From Bacillota bacterium (lineage in GTDB: Bacteria; Bacillota; Dethiobacteria; DTU022; UBA8154): DNA of 36,442 nucleotides. Both the position numbers and the translations under genes were made by a program. Below, one piece after another: positions 6,093 through 15,088 of this stretch (position 1 is its first letter; each line of letters starts with the position of its first letter). A model generated the notes under the pieces. That model was not told where the DNA came from. It searched no databases and saw only the letters and a list, made by a program, of their open reading frames with translations. The stretch is from positions 1-36,442 of the forward strand of contig JAAYOY010000140.1 in NCBI GenBank assembly GCA_012520035.1, written 5' to 3'.

Positions 6093-9000
6093 TTAGCCGA
6101 CCTGTTCCAGTATTGTTATCAGATACCGGAGATAGTCCTTCTCATCCTGCTGAGAAGCCTTTACTTTCAGAGTAACCCCTTTGCCGGATAAAAGGGAAAG
6201 ATAGCGGCGGTTTTTATTCACAACCTGCCAGAGCTGCTCGCTCTGGAATTGTTTTTCCTTCGAAAATTTGATGATCGTTACGTTTTTTTGATGCTCGATG
6301 GTCTCCACTTCTTTTTCGCGGGCGAGTTGCCGCAAGCGCATTACCAGAAGCAGGTTTTCCACCGGTGGCTGAAGGTGCCCGTAGCGATCCTTCAATTCGG
6401 CGGCCATATCCTGCAGGTCCTCTTTCTTCTCCAGCGCAGCTATACGGCGGTAGAGCTCAATTTTTTGCTGCTGATTTACTATATATGAGGAGGGCAGATA
6501 AGCGTTGATCTTCAAATCGATCCTGGGTTCGGTTTTATGCTGCCCATCAATCTTTTTGCCTTTCATCGTTTCGATTGCCTGCTGCAACAAGCGGCAGTAA
6601 AGCTCGTACCCCACCGCCATCATAGAACCGTGCTGTTCGGGACCCAGGATATTGCCCGCTCCCCTGATTTCCAGATCCCGCAGGGCTATTTTAAATCCCG
6701 ACCCCAGCTCGGTAAACTCCTTGATGGCCTGCAGCCTTTTAACGGCATCCCCGCTCATTACCTTATCCTTCCTGTAAGTAAGGTAGCAGTAGGCAAGGCG
6801 GTTGGAACGTCCGACCCTTCCCCGGAGCTGGTAGAGCTGTGCCAGCCCAAAATGGTCCGCATCATATACTACCATGGTATTTACATTGGGGATGTCGAGA
6901 CCGGCCTCCACAATGGTAGTACTGACAAGAATATCATACTCCCCGAGCAAAAACCTGTGCATGACCTCCGCCAGCTTCTGTTCCGGCATCTGGCCGTGGG
7001 CCACCACAATCCTGGCTCCAGGTACCATCTCCTGCAATTTGGATGCCCATTTCTCGATTGTCTGGATGCGGTTGTAAATAAAATAGACCTGGCCGCCGCG
7101 GTTGAGTTCCCGCTGGAGAGCTTCCTTGATAAGATTCTGAGAGTACTCCACCACGTAAGTTTGTACAGGATAACGGTTCTCAGGCGGCGTATCGATAACG
7201 CTCAGATCCCTGGCTCCCGAGATAGCCATATGCATGGTACGGGGGATGGGGGTAGCCGTCATGCTCAGCACATCGACTTCCTTACGCAGCATTTTAAGCT
7301 TCTCCTTGTGCCGGACGCCAAAACGGTGTTCTTCATCAATAATTAACAGACCCAGATCTTTAAACCCGATATCCTTGGAAAGAAGCCTGTGCGTACCGAT
7401 AACTATATCGGCAACCCCGGCTTTGAGCTCCCCAATAACCCTTTTTTGTTCCTTGGGGCTGCGGAAGCGGCTTAACAGCTCAACCTTCACGGGGAATCCC
7501 TTAAAGCGGTCCAGGAAATTTTCATAATGTTGCTGCGCAAGAATAGTTGTAGGAACCAGAAATGCCACCTGTTTGCCGTCAACTACAGCCTTAAAAGCCG
7601 CCCTTAAAGCCACCTCCGTCTTGCCGTAACCCACGTCCCCGCAAAGCAGGCGATCCATGGGCCGCTCTTTTTCCATATCCGCTTTTACTTCTTCAATGGC
7701 GCGCAGCTGATCCGGCGTTTCTTCAAAGGGAAAACGATCCTCAAATTCCTTCTGCCATGGCTGATCGGGCAAAAAAGCATAGCCCTTCACAGCTTCTCTT
7801 GCCGCATAAAGAGAGAGAAGATCCCTGGCAAGTTCCTGGACGGAAGCCTTGACGCGGCTCTTAACGCGTGCCCATTCCTGCCCTCCGAGAGAGGATACTT
7901 TGGGAGGATGGCCCTCCCCTCCTACATACCTTTGCAGCAGATCAATCTGTTCAACCGGGAGGTAAAGCTTATCTTCCTTAGCGTATTTGATATAAAGGTA
8001 ATCTCGCGTAACACCGTCAACATCCATAGTGCGAATACCCATATATCTTCCAATTCCGTGCTGTTCATGGACAACGAGGTCTCCCATCCTGAGCTCCTGA
8101 AAATCCCTTAGAGCATTTTTGCTTTTGGGAGCAGCCCAGCGCTTCTTTTTTCTATAACCGGGAAGGATCTCCTTATCCACGAGCACCGCCAGTTTTAATG
8201 AAGGCATGACAAACCCGTTTTCCAGCCTTCCGGTGATAATATTAATACTCCTTGATGTTCTTCCCCTTTTCTCTGCCTTCTCCCCGGGGAACGAAATAAT
8301 ATCGCTTCCTTCACTCAACGTCTCCACTTCACTTCTGCTTTTATTAAGCAATACCCGTGAATCCGCCGGGCGCGAAACGCTGAATTCCTGTTCACGAAAG
8401 AGCTTCTCCATTTCACCGGCTCTCTTTTCCCCGTCACAGATCAGGAAAATCTCGTAACCTGAGGACCACCAGTTCTTTATTTCATCTTTCAGCAGTTCTA
8501 AACGCCCCATAAATGAGGGAACGGGACGGGACTGAATATTTAAAGTGCCGGCAACATTTACAAAAGGAAGGCGGCCCGAAAAAGGGGTTAAGGCGACAAT
8601 CTTGAGGGGTTTCCGGTTGAATAATTCTTTAAGCGTCCAGCATATATCAGCCTGACCAGGCAATATATCCCCCTGTAGAAGGAGCCCGGTCTGGAACTCC
8701 CGCAGTTCTTTCAAAAGAGACTCTGCCTGCATGGCAACGCTCTCCGGTTCATCCCAGAGGAGCAGCGCACCCGGCGGCAGGTAATCTACCAGTGCACCGG
8801 GCTCGGGGTAAAAAAAAGATATAAAATGCTCCATCCCTTCAAATGAACCGGAACTTTCCAGTTTTAAGAGACAGTTCTCCACTCTTGTCCTCATCCTGTC
8901 GGCGGCTTCTTCATTTTTTTGTTTCTTAAGCCTGGAGACGCTTTTCTCCATCTCTTCCAGAATAGCTTTGGTTCCCCTCTGCCGGGCAGCTTCATTCAGG

Positions 9001-9692
9001 ATCACTTCCCGGGCAGCCAATACGGAGATAGCGGGGATAGAGTGCAAAGAACGCTGGGTTTCGGCATGATAATATTTGACTCCCTCAACTTCTTCATCAA
9101 AAAAAGATACCCGCACCGGATGAGGGGTATGAAAAGGGAAAATATCGATGATGTCTCCCCTGACGCTGAAATAACCCTCGCTTTCTGTCAGCTCGGTCCT
9201 TTCATAACCCATTTCCACCAATTTTTGCAACAAAAATTTCCATTCGAATCTCTTTCCCGCTTTGAACTCCAGAATGTTTTCCTTCCACAATTTTACCGGA
9301 GTAAGTTTGCTCAGCAGAGCAGCAACGGGAGCGACAACCAGCACCCGCTTCCCCAGTGCGAGCCTTTCCAAAACCCGCAAACGCTGCTGGAGTATCTCCC
9401 TGCTCTGGGTTAAAACCTCTCCCGCATAGAAAAAATCCCTTCCCGGAAGAAGATATACCTCCCCTTCGGGGAGAAAACCCTTGATCTCCTCGTATATTTT
9501 TTCCGCTCTGGCCATGTCACCGGTCAACACAACGGAGGCTGCAGGATTGCCGGCAAAAAGAGCCGCCATAAGATAACTGCGCCCGGAACCTTCCAGGCCG
9601 GTAACCAAATGTGCGCGACTCTCATCCTTTGATTTTTGCAGGTTAATGAAAGAAAGATCTTCTTGCCACTTATTTAGCAAATTATACGGCAA
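6093..9692 (-). CDS. mfd: Transcription-repair coupling factor Mfd
   Basis: A DNA translocase that removes stalled RNA polymerase at lesions and recruits UvrA. The 1199-residue product is full length. It shows an N-terminal UvrB-like region (VTGLEGSGRSYLMAALFAG; YFSVRGDIIDIFPF), the CarD-like RNAP-interacting domain (GDLVVHEQHGIGRYMGI, about 540), RecG-like motor motifs Walker A LLCGDVGYGKTEVALRAAF (about 685), DEEHRFG (about 785), SMTATPIPRTM, and STTIVEAGLDIPNVNTMVVYDADHFG with QLRGRVGRS, then the C-terminal D7 domain. GGGAGGT lies six bases before a TTG, which I take as the start; the GTG five codons earlier is itself part of that Shine-Dalgarno. Upstream there is a TATAAT with only a weak -35. 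It follows fin, as in Bacillus. Confidence 0.97.
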   Translation of the reverse strand: MPYNLLNKWQEDLSFINLQKSKDESRAHLVTGLEGSGRSYLMAALFAGNPAASVVLTGDMARAEKIYEEIKGFLPEGEVYLLPGRDFFYAGEVLTQSREILQQRLRVLERLALGKRVLVVAPVAALLSKLTPVKLWKENILEFKAGKRFEWKFLLQKLVEMGYERTELTESEGYFSVRGDIIDIFPFHTPHPVRVSFFDEEVEGVKYYHAETQRSLHSIPAISVLAAREVILNEAARQRGTKAILEEMEKSVSRLKKQKNEEAADRMRTRVENCLLKLESSGSFEGMEHFISFFYPEPGALVDYLPPGALLLWDEPESVAMQAESLLKELREFQTGLLLQGDILPGQADICWTLKELFNRKPLKIVALTPFSGRLPFVNVAGTLNIQSRPVPSFMGRLELLKDEIKNWWSSGYEIFLICDGEKRAGEMEKLFREQEFSVSRPADSRVLLNKSRSEVETLSEGSDIISFPGEKAEKRGRTSRSINIITGRLENGFVMPSLKLAVLVDKEILPGYRKKKRWAAPKSKNALRDFQELRMGDLVVHEQHGIGRYMGIRTMDVDGVTRDYLYIKYAKEDKLYLPVEQIDLLQRYVGGEGHPPKVSSLGGQEWARVKSRVKASVQELARDLLSLYAAREAVKGYAFLPDQPWQKEFEDRFPFEETPDQLRAIEEVKADMEKERPMDRLLCGDVGYGKTEVALRAAFKAVVDGKQVAFLVPTTILAQQHYENFLDRFKGFPVKVELLSRFRSPKEQKRVIGELKAGVADIVIGTHRLLSKDIGFKDLGLLIIDEEHRFGVRHKEKLKMLRKEVDVLSMTATPIPRTMHMAISGARDLSVIDTPPENRYPVQTYVVEYSQNLIKEALQRELNRGGQVYFIYNRIQTIEKWASKLQEMVPGARIVVAHGQMPEQKLAEVMHRFLLGEYDILVSTTIVEAGLDIPNVNTMVVYDADHFGLAQLYQLRGRVGRSNRLAYCYLTYRKDKVMSGDAVKRLQAIKEFTELGSGFKIALRDLEIRGAGNILGPEQHGSMMAVGYELYCRLLQQAIETMKGKKIDGQHKTEPRIDLKINAYLPSSYIVNQQQKIELYRRIAALEKKEDLQDMAAELKDRYGHLQPPVENLLLVMRLRQLAREKEVETIEHQKNVTIIKFSKEKQFQSEQLWQVVNKNRRYLSLLSGKGVTLKVKASQQDEKDYLRYLITILEQVG

Positions 9693-9881
9693 TTTATTAC
9701 CTCCCACAAAATAAAACAGAAATAGACTTTATACTTTTAAACCGGGGATAAAAGTAAAAGTCGTTATTATTCTAAATTATATGAAAAATGGCTCATGATA
9801 GTGAAAAAAAGATCATGATACAAAATCGAAAGATAAGCTTTATCCGGGTTAACCTTTCTTGCCCGACTTGTCTGAATTCGG

Positions 9882-10103
9882 TCACTTAAAACTCTCCAGA
9901 ACACCTTCCGGGAGGCTTTCTTCAAAACATGCCGGGCAGAGGGAATAGAGCAAAAGCCCCAGATCTTCACTGTATTTTATTATATCTTCCTTTTCTTCCT
10001 GCGTCAACGTATTGATACCTAGCTTTTCTAGCGTAAGATCATCAATCTCCAGCGTCTCCTGAGGTTTGCCGCAAATATCACAAATGTAACTTACCTTCAT
10101 CAT
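9882..10103 (-). CDS. fin: Fin-type anti-sigma-F factor (YabK family)
   Basis: In Bacillus, Fin is made in the forespore and inhibits sigma-F so that sigma-G can take over. This 73-residue protein has the family pattern: N-terminal CDICG, central LGINTLTQEEKEDIIKY (compare Bacillus LGFQHLTNEERNDMISY), and C-terminal CPAC. The two CxxC pairs form the expected zinc site. Its position between pth and mfd is the same as in B. subtilis, which strongly supports the call. The start is one of two adjacent ATG codons behind GAGGGGG. I saw no reliable forespore promoter upstream. Confidence 0.85.
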   Translation of the reverse strand: MMKVSYICDICGKPQETLEIDDLTLEKLGINTLTQEEKEDIIKYSEDLGLLLYSLCPACFEESLPEGVLESFK

Positions 10104-10474
10104 ACATTCCCCCTCAAGTTCTTTTGCTGTTCTCAGCCGGGCATATAACACCATCATATGCCTTCAATCATTATTCTGTCTTCCGGAGGGAAAATTATAC
10201 AAAAAAAAAGCTAAATTAAGCACGCTAAATACAGCCCCAATGCAAGACGGTAAAAGATTGGAAGATCATTATACACTATATATTTTCGCTAATTGATATA
10301 TCACAGTTATTAATGATTTGGATAAAACGGTGTCCACAACTTATCAAAAAAGAAAGCTTTTTTGATATCAAAAAAGCTTTCTTGCCTTATACCGAGACTT
10401 TATCACCACTTTAGCATTTTAAAGAATAAAATGAAGGCTTTTTGCAGCAGGGAAGCACAGGGCCTTTTTCACCA
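10104..10474. other. 371-bp intergenic interval between pth and fin
   Basis: This AT-rich interval holds a 34-bp perfect palindrome with terminator properties near the pth end. A weaker imperfect pairing (AAGGC with GCCTT, about 10434-10474) sits immediately after pth. The fin-proximal part presumably carries the fin promoter, but I cannot define it. No gene was found. Confidence 0.55.
10342..10383 (-). terminator. Perfect 34-bp palindrome with overlapping alternative hairpin, likely terminator
   Basis: Positions 10350-10383 are a perfect palindrome, with arms AAGAAAGCTTTTTTGAT and ATCAAAAAAGCTTTCTT. On the minus strand it is followed by TTTTTTGATAAG, so it works as an intrinsic terminator for transcripts leaving pth. 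A second stem, TATCAAAAAAG with CTTTTTTGATA (10342-10367), overlaps it and cannot form at the same time. Confidence 0.75.
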
Positions 10475-11056
10475 TTAGTCTTGTTCGCGGGGAGCAGCGT
10501 TATATCTGTTCATGGCCTCCTCAACTCCACCGGCAAGAAATACCTCAACCGCATCCGCTGCCGTTAACACAAGATCATGCATCTGCTCCTTTTCTTCGGG
10601 AGTAAGGGGTGTAAGCAGAAAATCAGCCTCATCCTGAAAGTCCCCGGATACCCTCCCCACGCCCAGCCGCAGCCTGGAAAAATCTTCACTGCCAAGCTGA
10701 GCGATAATCGAAGCCATTCCTTTGTGCCCGCCGCTCCCGCCTTTGGGGCGAAGGCGAAGCCTCCCCGGCGGAAGATCCATATCATCATAGATCACCAGCA
10801 GATCTTCAATTCCCAGGGGAAAATGCTCCAGGAGAGCCCTAACTGCTAATCCGCTGCGGTTCATAAAGGTCAATGGTTTTGCTAATAGTACATTCTCGCC
10901 TGCCAGAACAGTTTCAGTAATAAAGGCGTTAAATTTAATATCCTTAAATTTTGCCCCGCCCCGGAATGCCAGCTCATCAATAACCCAAAATCCGGCATTA
11001 TGCCTGGTATGAGCATATCTTATCCCGGGGTTTCCCAGGCCTACAAGTAAAAACAA
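10475..11056 (-). CDS. pth: Peptidyl-tRNA hydrolase
   Basis: Cleaves the ester bond of peptidyl-tRNA released from stalled ribosomes, recycling tRNA (SpoVC in B. subtilis). Family motifs are intact in the 193-residue product: LVGLGNPGIRYAHTRHNAGF including the catalytic His in TRHNAGF, LLAKPLTFMNRSG, VIYDDMDLPPGRLRLRPKG and GGSGGHKGMASI with GSEDFSRLRLGVGR. I take the TTG that lies behind GAGGTG with a 6-nt spacer as start; a GTG three codons earlier lacks a ribosome site. It follows ctc by about 40 bases and ends before a strong palindrome, consistent with being last in the glmU-prs-ctc-pth unit. Confidence 0.96.
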   Translation of the reverse strand: MFLLVGLGNPGIRYAHTRHNAGFWVIDELAFRGGAKFKDIKFNAFITETVLAGENVLLAKPLTFMNRSGLAVRALLEHFPLGIEDLLVIYDDMDLPPGRLRLRPKGGSGGHKGMASIIAQLGSEDFSRLRLGVGRVSGDFQDEADFLLTPLTPEEKEQMHDLVLTAADAVEVFLAGGVEEAMNRYNAAPREQD

Positions 11057-11095
11057 GCCTACCACCTCATTAACCGCTATCTGGCAAAAGGGTTA

Positions 11096-11758
11096 TTATT
11101 CCTGCTGTTCCTCCGCCGGTTTTTCTGCGCCTGCTTCCTCTTCTTCCGCCTCTGCTTCCTCCGGAATCATCTCCTCATGCGGAACCAGAATGGAAGCAAG
11201 GTTCTCCACAGGATCTTCAAGGATTTCGATCCCCTGCGGCAACTTAAGATCGGCTACGGTAAGGACGTCGCCAATACCAAGATCTTCTATCGGAACATCG
11301 ATGACCTGCGGAATATCCCCCGGCATACATCTAATCCCAATTTCCCTCTTTTGAACTTGAAATATTCCTCCCTCTTTTACACCTGCAGCTTCACCGGTAA
11401 AGTTTAAAGGTACCTGCACCTCAATTTTATCCGTCATGGAAATACGAATTAAATCTGCATGAAGAATAAAATCTTTTTGCAGGGGATCCCTCTGCACTTC
11501 TTTTATCATTACTGTCTCCTTTGTCCCGCCATTTTCCCCGCCTATTACCAGATCAAGGAGAACATTAGATCCTGCTGCCGTATTTAATGACTTCTTCAGG
11601 GATCTGCTGTCCAGGCTGATCATTAGCGGTTCGGTTCCCCGGCCGTATACTACTGCAGGCACCATCCCCGCAGCCCTCATTTGGTTCCTGCTGCCTTTAC
11701 TGCCGCTCTTTCTGGGTAAAGCTTCAATTATAAAACGCTCCATACTCTTACCTGGCAT
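11096..11758 (-). CDS. ctc: 50S ribosomal protein L25/general stress protein Ctc
   Basis: Binds 5S rRNA; the long TL5/Ctc form is stress-inducible in Bacillus. The 220-residue product has an N-terminal L25 beta-barrel (RFIIEALPRKSGSKGSRNQM, VPAVVYGRG, then QRDPLQKDFILHADLIRI), a C-terminal TL5 domain (VPLNFTGEAAGVKEGG; VIDVPIEDLGIGDVLTVADL) and an acidic tail (PEEAEAEEEEAGAEKP). Its place between prs and pth is the Bacillus order. The AAGGAGGTG site lies unusually far (about 13 bases) from the ATG, and the intervening bases form a hairpin reaching into the start codon. Confidence 0.95.
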   Translation of the reverse strand: MPGKSMERFIIEALPRKSGSKGSRNQMRAAGMVPAVVYGRGTEPLMISLDSRSLKKSLNTAAGSNVLLDLVIGGENGGTKETVMIKEVQRDPLQKDFILHADLIRISMTDKIEVQVPLNFTGEAAGVKEGGIFQVQKREIGIRCMPGDIPQVIDVPIEDLGIGDVLTVADLKLPQGIEILEDPVENLASILVPHEEMIPEEAEAEEEEAGAEKPAEEQQE

Positions 11759-11769
11759 AATTTGCCAGG
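11751..11769 (-). promoter_or_regulatory. Hairpin enclosing the ctc start codon
   Basis: CCTGGC and GCCAGG form a 6-bp stem around AAATTAT. The ATG begins in the loop and its G falls in the stem. The stem begins about two bases after the AAAGGAGGTG ribosome site. It could either hide the start or bring it closer to the Shine-Dalgarno. Structure is seen in sequence; any regulatory role is inferred. Confidence 0.4.
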
Positions 11770-11789
11770 GACACCTCCTTTTACGCTGC

Positions 11790-12737
11790 TTAATCGAATA
11801 AAGCGCTTACCGATAGTTCTCTGTGAATGCTGGAAATTGCATCGCCGATAAGCGAAGCAACAGATAAAACAGTAACTTTTTCCATTAGATTGTTGCTGTT
11901 GTTGAGAGGAATCGTATTTGTAACAACCAGTTCACGGATGGGAGAGCTCAAAATTCGCTCTTTTGCCGGGCCGGATAAAACAGGATGGGTACAGCAAGCA
12001 TATACTGAAACCGCCCCCATCTCCAACAGTTTTTCTGCTCCCAGCGTAATCGTCCCGGCAGTATCAACCAGGTCGTCGATCATAATGGCTTCTTTTCCCT
12101 TTATATCTCCAATAATGTTCATTACCTCCGCCACGTTCGGCTGGGGGCGCCTTTTATCGATAATTGCCAGCGGCAAACCCAAACGCTCGCCGAGTTCTCT
12201 GGCACGGGTTACGCCTCCCAGATCCGGGGAAACAACTACTCCTTTTTTGATATTTTTCTGCCTGAAATAATGCGCCAGTATGGGCATCGCCATCAGATGA
12301 TCCACAGGAATGTTAAAGTAACCCTGAATTTGCCCCGCGTGGAGATCCATACAAATAACACGCTGTGCCCCCGCTGTTGTAAGCAAGTCCGCAACCAGTT
12401 TGGCCGTAATGGGCTCTCGGGCGCGCCTTTTTCGATCCTGCCGGGCGTAGCCATAATAAGGTATTACAGCATTAATTCTTGCAGCGGAAGCCCGCTTCAG
12501 AGCATCGATAAAGATGAGCAGCTCCATCAGGTTATCGTTTACCGGATTGCAAAGAGATTGGATTATAAATACATCGGCCCCTCTGACGCTTTCTCTGATA
12601 TTAACAAATGATTCGCCGTCGCTAAAACGCTGAACTTCTCCCATGCCCAGTGGGATACCGATATAATTCGCCACCTCTTTTGCCAGTGACCGGTTCGCCG
12701 TTCCTGTAAAGATTTTCAGTTCCCGATCTGCTCTCAA
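11790..12737 (-). CDS. prs: Ribose-phosphate pyrophosphokinase
   Basis: Makes PRPP from ribose 5-phosphate and ATP for nucleotide, His, Trp and NAD synthesis; the nearby NAPRTase consumes PRPP. The 315-residue product is a class I enzyme with [21 protein letters not shown] (ATP-binding flexible loop), [35 protein letters not shown], and the PRPP loop [25 protein letters not shown] lies seven bases before a TTG, taken as start; a second TTG five codons upstream overlaps the ribosome site. It follows glmU and precedes ctc, the conserved Firmicute order. Confidence 0.97.
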   Translation of the reverse strand: MRADRELKIFTGTANRSLAKEVANYIGIPLGMGEVQRFSDGESFVNIRESVRGADVFIIQSLCNPVNDNLMELLIFIDALKRASAARINAVIPYYGYARQDRKRRAREPITAKLVADLLTTAGAQRVICMDLHAGQIQGYFNIPVDHLMAMPILAHYFRQKNIKKGVVVSPDLGGVTRARELGERLGLPLAIIDKRRPQPNVAEVMNIIGDIKGKEAIMIDDLVDTAGTITLGAEKLLEMGAVSVYACCTHPVLSGPAKERILSSPIRELVVTNTIPLNNSNNLMEKVTVLSVASLIGDAISSIHRELSVSALFD

Positions 12738-12826
12738 GCTTAATTCCTCCAAGTCTAATTTTCATATTTTCTTCAAATTAGCTCCGGTTGGTTACATTTC
12801 TCTGCAGGTATTGGTTTCTCCTGCTA

Positions 12827-14200
12827 TTATTCTTTTTTCTTCTGCAAAAACCTTTTACCAAGCCCCTTCTTTATCTCCTGCCCGGGGCGGGAAATCATCA
12901 GCGAACCGGGAGGTACATCGCGGGTAACGGTAGAGCCGGCGGCGATAAACGACTCCTTGCCTATGCTTAAGGGAGCCACCAGGTTGCTGTTACAACCGAT
13001 AAAAGCACCTTCCTCAATAATTGTTTTGTGCTTCCGCCGGCCGTCGTAATTGACCACAATACTGCCGGCGCCCATATTTACACCGGGCCCGATCTCGGCA
13101 TCACCGACGTAACTCAGGTGGGGTACTTTGCTGCCCTGCCCAATGGAGCTATTCTTTATTTCAACAAAATCACCTATTTTTACGGAAGTCCCTATTTTAC
13201 TTCCTGGACGGATATGGGCATAAGGCCCAATATTTACCCCGTTTTCAATAATGCTTTCCCGGACCAATGAATGCCGGCAGAGTACACCATCCCCCACAAG
13301 TGTATCGATCAGATGCGCCCCCGGGCCCAGGCAGCAGTCCTTTCCTACTTTTGTTTTTCCTTCCAGAACAGTCTGGGGGTAGATAACTGTATCGGCCCCA
13401 ACTTCCACACCCGCATCAATATAAGTGGAAGCGGGATCGATGATCGTCACACCCTCAAGCATAAGCCGTTCATTGATCTTTTCACGCATCAGGGCAGCAG
13501 CCCGGGAGAGCTGGAGGCGATCGTTGATCCCCAGCGCCAGACGCGCATCTTCCACAAGGTGGGCTTTCACACCCAAACCCGCTTCTACCAACATGTGAAC
13601 AAGGTCCGTTAGATAATATTCCCCTTTTTCCTCGTTTTTTGGCAAAAGGGGAAGAAAGCTCTTTAAAGCCTGAATGTTAAAACAGTATGTCCCGGTATTT
13701 ATTTCGTTTATTACCCTTTCTTCCGGGGTCAGATGCAGTTCTTCCACTATTTTTAGAATGCCGCCACTTTCATCCCTGACAATGCGCCCGTATCCGGAAG
13801 GATCCTTCATCAGGGAAGTAAGGACAGTAGCCGCCGCCCCGCTCCGGTGGTGTAGAGAAATTAACTCCTGCAGCTCTTCCTTTTCCAGCAGGGGGGTATC
13901 GCCACAGAGAACCAGGGCCAAACCCGCTTCAGGCAGGCAAGGCAGGGATTGCTGGAGAGCATGCCCAGTCCCCAGGCGCTCCCTCTGTTCCAGGTAAAAA
14001 AGCTCTTCTCCGAAATATTCCCTGACCTTTTCAGAGCCGTAACCGGTAATGATAACCTGCCTGCCTGTTACAGCTTTGGCAGACTCCAAAACATGCCAGA
14101 GCATAGGCTTTCCGCACAACCGGTGCAAAACCTTGGGCAGGGATGACTTCATCCGGGTACCTTCCCCGGCAGCCAGAATAACAGCAATAAGCTCTTCCAT
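12827..14200 (-). CDS. glmU: Bifunctional UDP-GlcNAc pyrophosphorylase / glucosamine-1-phosphate acetyltransferase
   Basis: Catalyses the last two steps to UDP-GlcNAc, the precursor of peptidoglycan and wall polymers. The 457-residue product has an N-terminal nucleotidyltransferase domain (VILAAGEGTRMKSSLPKVLH at residues 7-26, LVLCGDTPLL, INEINTGTYCF) and a left-handed beta-helix acetyltransferase domain from about residue 250 with hexapeptide repeats and the active-site region NIGPYAHIRPGSKIGTSVKI, plus VNYDGRRKHKTIIEEGAFIG. Length matches the family. It precedes prs by about 90 bases. In Bacillus, spoVG lies directly upstream; here a MobA-like transferase gene takes that place. Confidence 0.97.
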   Translation of the reverse strand: MEELIAVILAAGEGTRMKSSLPKVLHRLCGKPMLWHVLESAKAVTGRQVIITGYGSEKVREYFGEELFYLEQRERLGTGHALQQSLPCLPEAGLALVLCGDTPLLEKEELQELISLHHRSGAAATVLTSLMKDPSGYGRIVRDESGGILKIVEELHLTPEERVINEINTGTYCFNIQALKSFLPLLPKNEEKGEYYLTDLVHMLVEAGLGVKAHLVEDARLALGINDRLQLSRAAALMREKINERLMLEGVTIIDPASTYIDAGVEVGADTVIYPQTVLEGKTKVGKDCCLGPGAHLIDTLVGDGVLCRHSLVRESIIENGVNIGPYAHIRPGSKIGTSVKIGDFVEIKNSSIGQGSKVPHLSYVGDAEIGPGVNMGAGSIVVNYDGRRKHKTIIEEGAFIGCNSNLVAPLSIGKESFIAAGSTVTRDVPPGSLMISRPGQEIKKGLGKRFLQKKKE

Positions 14201-14311
14201 ATTATATCTACATTCCTTTCTTCAGAAACAAAGGATCAGGCAGAATTCTCTCAGGTTTCCTTCCTCACAGTCTTTCTCGTGCAAACTTTTTCTATAATTT
14301 TTTTAAACCAG

Positions 14312-15079
14312 TTACAATCCTTCATTGTTAGAGTCTGCGATATATCTGCGCATCAGCTCCAAATCCTCCGGTTTATCCATGTCAAAACCCAGCTCAGGAT
14401 AATCGCTGATAATCGCCTTTGCCTTTAAATTGAACAACCCGGAAAAACGCTTTTCAAGCTGGGCGATACTAAGCCTCCCAGCCAGACCGCTCAACAAAAA
14501 ACCCGCGCCGAGCATAGAGACCATCTTCAAGGGTTTTTTCCTGGAATCTATAAATTGTTTCAGGATCGGGAGATTGGGCTCGATTATTGTCGAATTTACT
14601 AAAAAAATGTTGCCTCCTGTAAAGCTTCCCTCCTCAAGTTTGACAAAAGTCCGCTTCACGCCGGGAAACGAGTTTTCACATACTTCCTTTCTCACAATAG
14701 GATAATAAAAATCAATATCATAAGGATAGCACTTTTGTAAAAAATCCTCTAACCCTTCGGAAGTAATCAGTGGTATATCCGCCGTCGCGATCAGCAATGG
14801 CTTTTTTGTTTGTAAATAGCGGGTCGCCGCCCCCAGGTTTTCCAGAAGTGAGTTCTCTTCGGGGACGAGCTCCAGAGAATAATCGCCCTTTAAGCATTCA
14901 AACTGTTCCACCGGCCCTGCCAGGACAATCCTTTCTATCTTCTCCACACGCCTGAGGGCTTCAAGAACGTAGCGGATTACCTCTTTATCTCCAATTTTAA
15001 TTAATGCCTTGTTGGGGATTCCTTCAATTTTCTCGAGTTCACCATTTGCCCCCCCGGCAAGGATAACACAATCTACCAT
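14312..15079 (-). CDS. MobA-like NTP transferase of unknown substrate
   Basis: A 255-residue single-domain nucleotidyltransferase of the GT-A/MobA-like group. The start has VDCVILAGGANGELEKIEGI, a modified version of the LAGG-x-G-x-R-M/K signature that lacks the usual Arg, followed by NKALIKIGDKEVIRYVLEAL, IATADIPLIT (the Mg-binding Asp position), FTGGNIFLVN and DMDKPEDLELMRRYI at the end. The substrate cannot be inferred; molybdopterin and sugar-phosphate types share this fold. It lies seven to ten bases after ispE and upstream of glmU, so it is probably cotranscribed with cell-envelope precursor genes. The ATG follows GGAGGG with a 12-nt spacer, and an in-frame TTG directly precedes it. Confidence 0.8.
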   Translation of the reverse strand: MVDCVILAGGANGELEKIEGIPNKALIKIGDKEVIRYVLEALRRVEKIERIVLAGPVEQFECLKGDYSLELVPEENSLLENLGAATRYLQTKKPLLIATADIPLITSEGLEDFLQKCYPYDIDFYYPIVRKEVCENSFPGVKRTFVKLEEGSFTGGNIFLVNSTIIEPNLPILKQFIDSRKKPLKMVSMLGAGFLLSGLAGRLSIAQLEKRFSGLFNLKAKAIISDYPELGFDMDKPEDLELMRRYIADSNNEGL

Positions 15080-15088
15080 CAACGATCA

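Noticed and set aside
9760-9800. TATAAT box upstream of mfd as a sigma-A promoter
   Set aside because: The hexamer 17 bases upstream matches the -35 consensus poorly (TCACTA), so I did not list it as a feature.
9767-9970. 67-codon minus-strand frame overlapping the end of fin
   Set aside because: It overlaps fin in another frame and has no Shine-Dalgarno. The Fin frame has family motifs.
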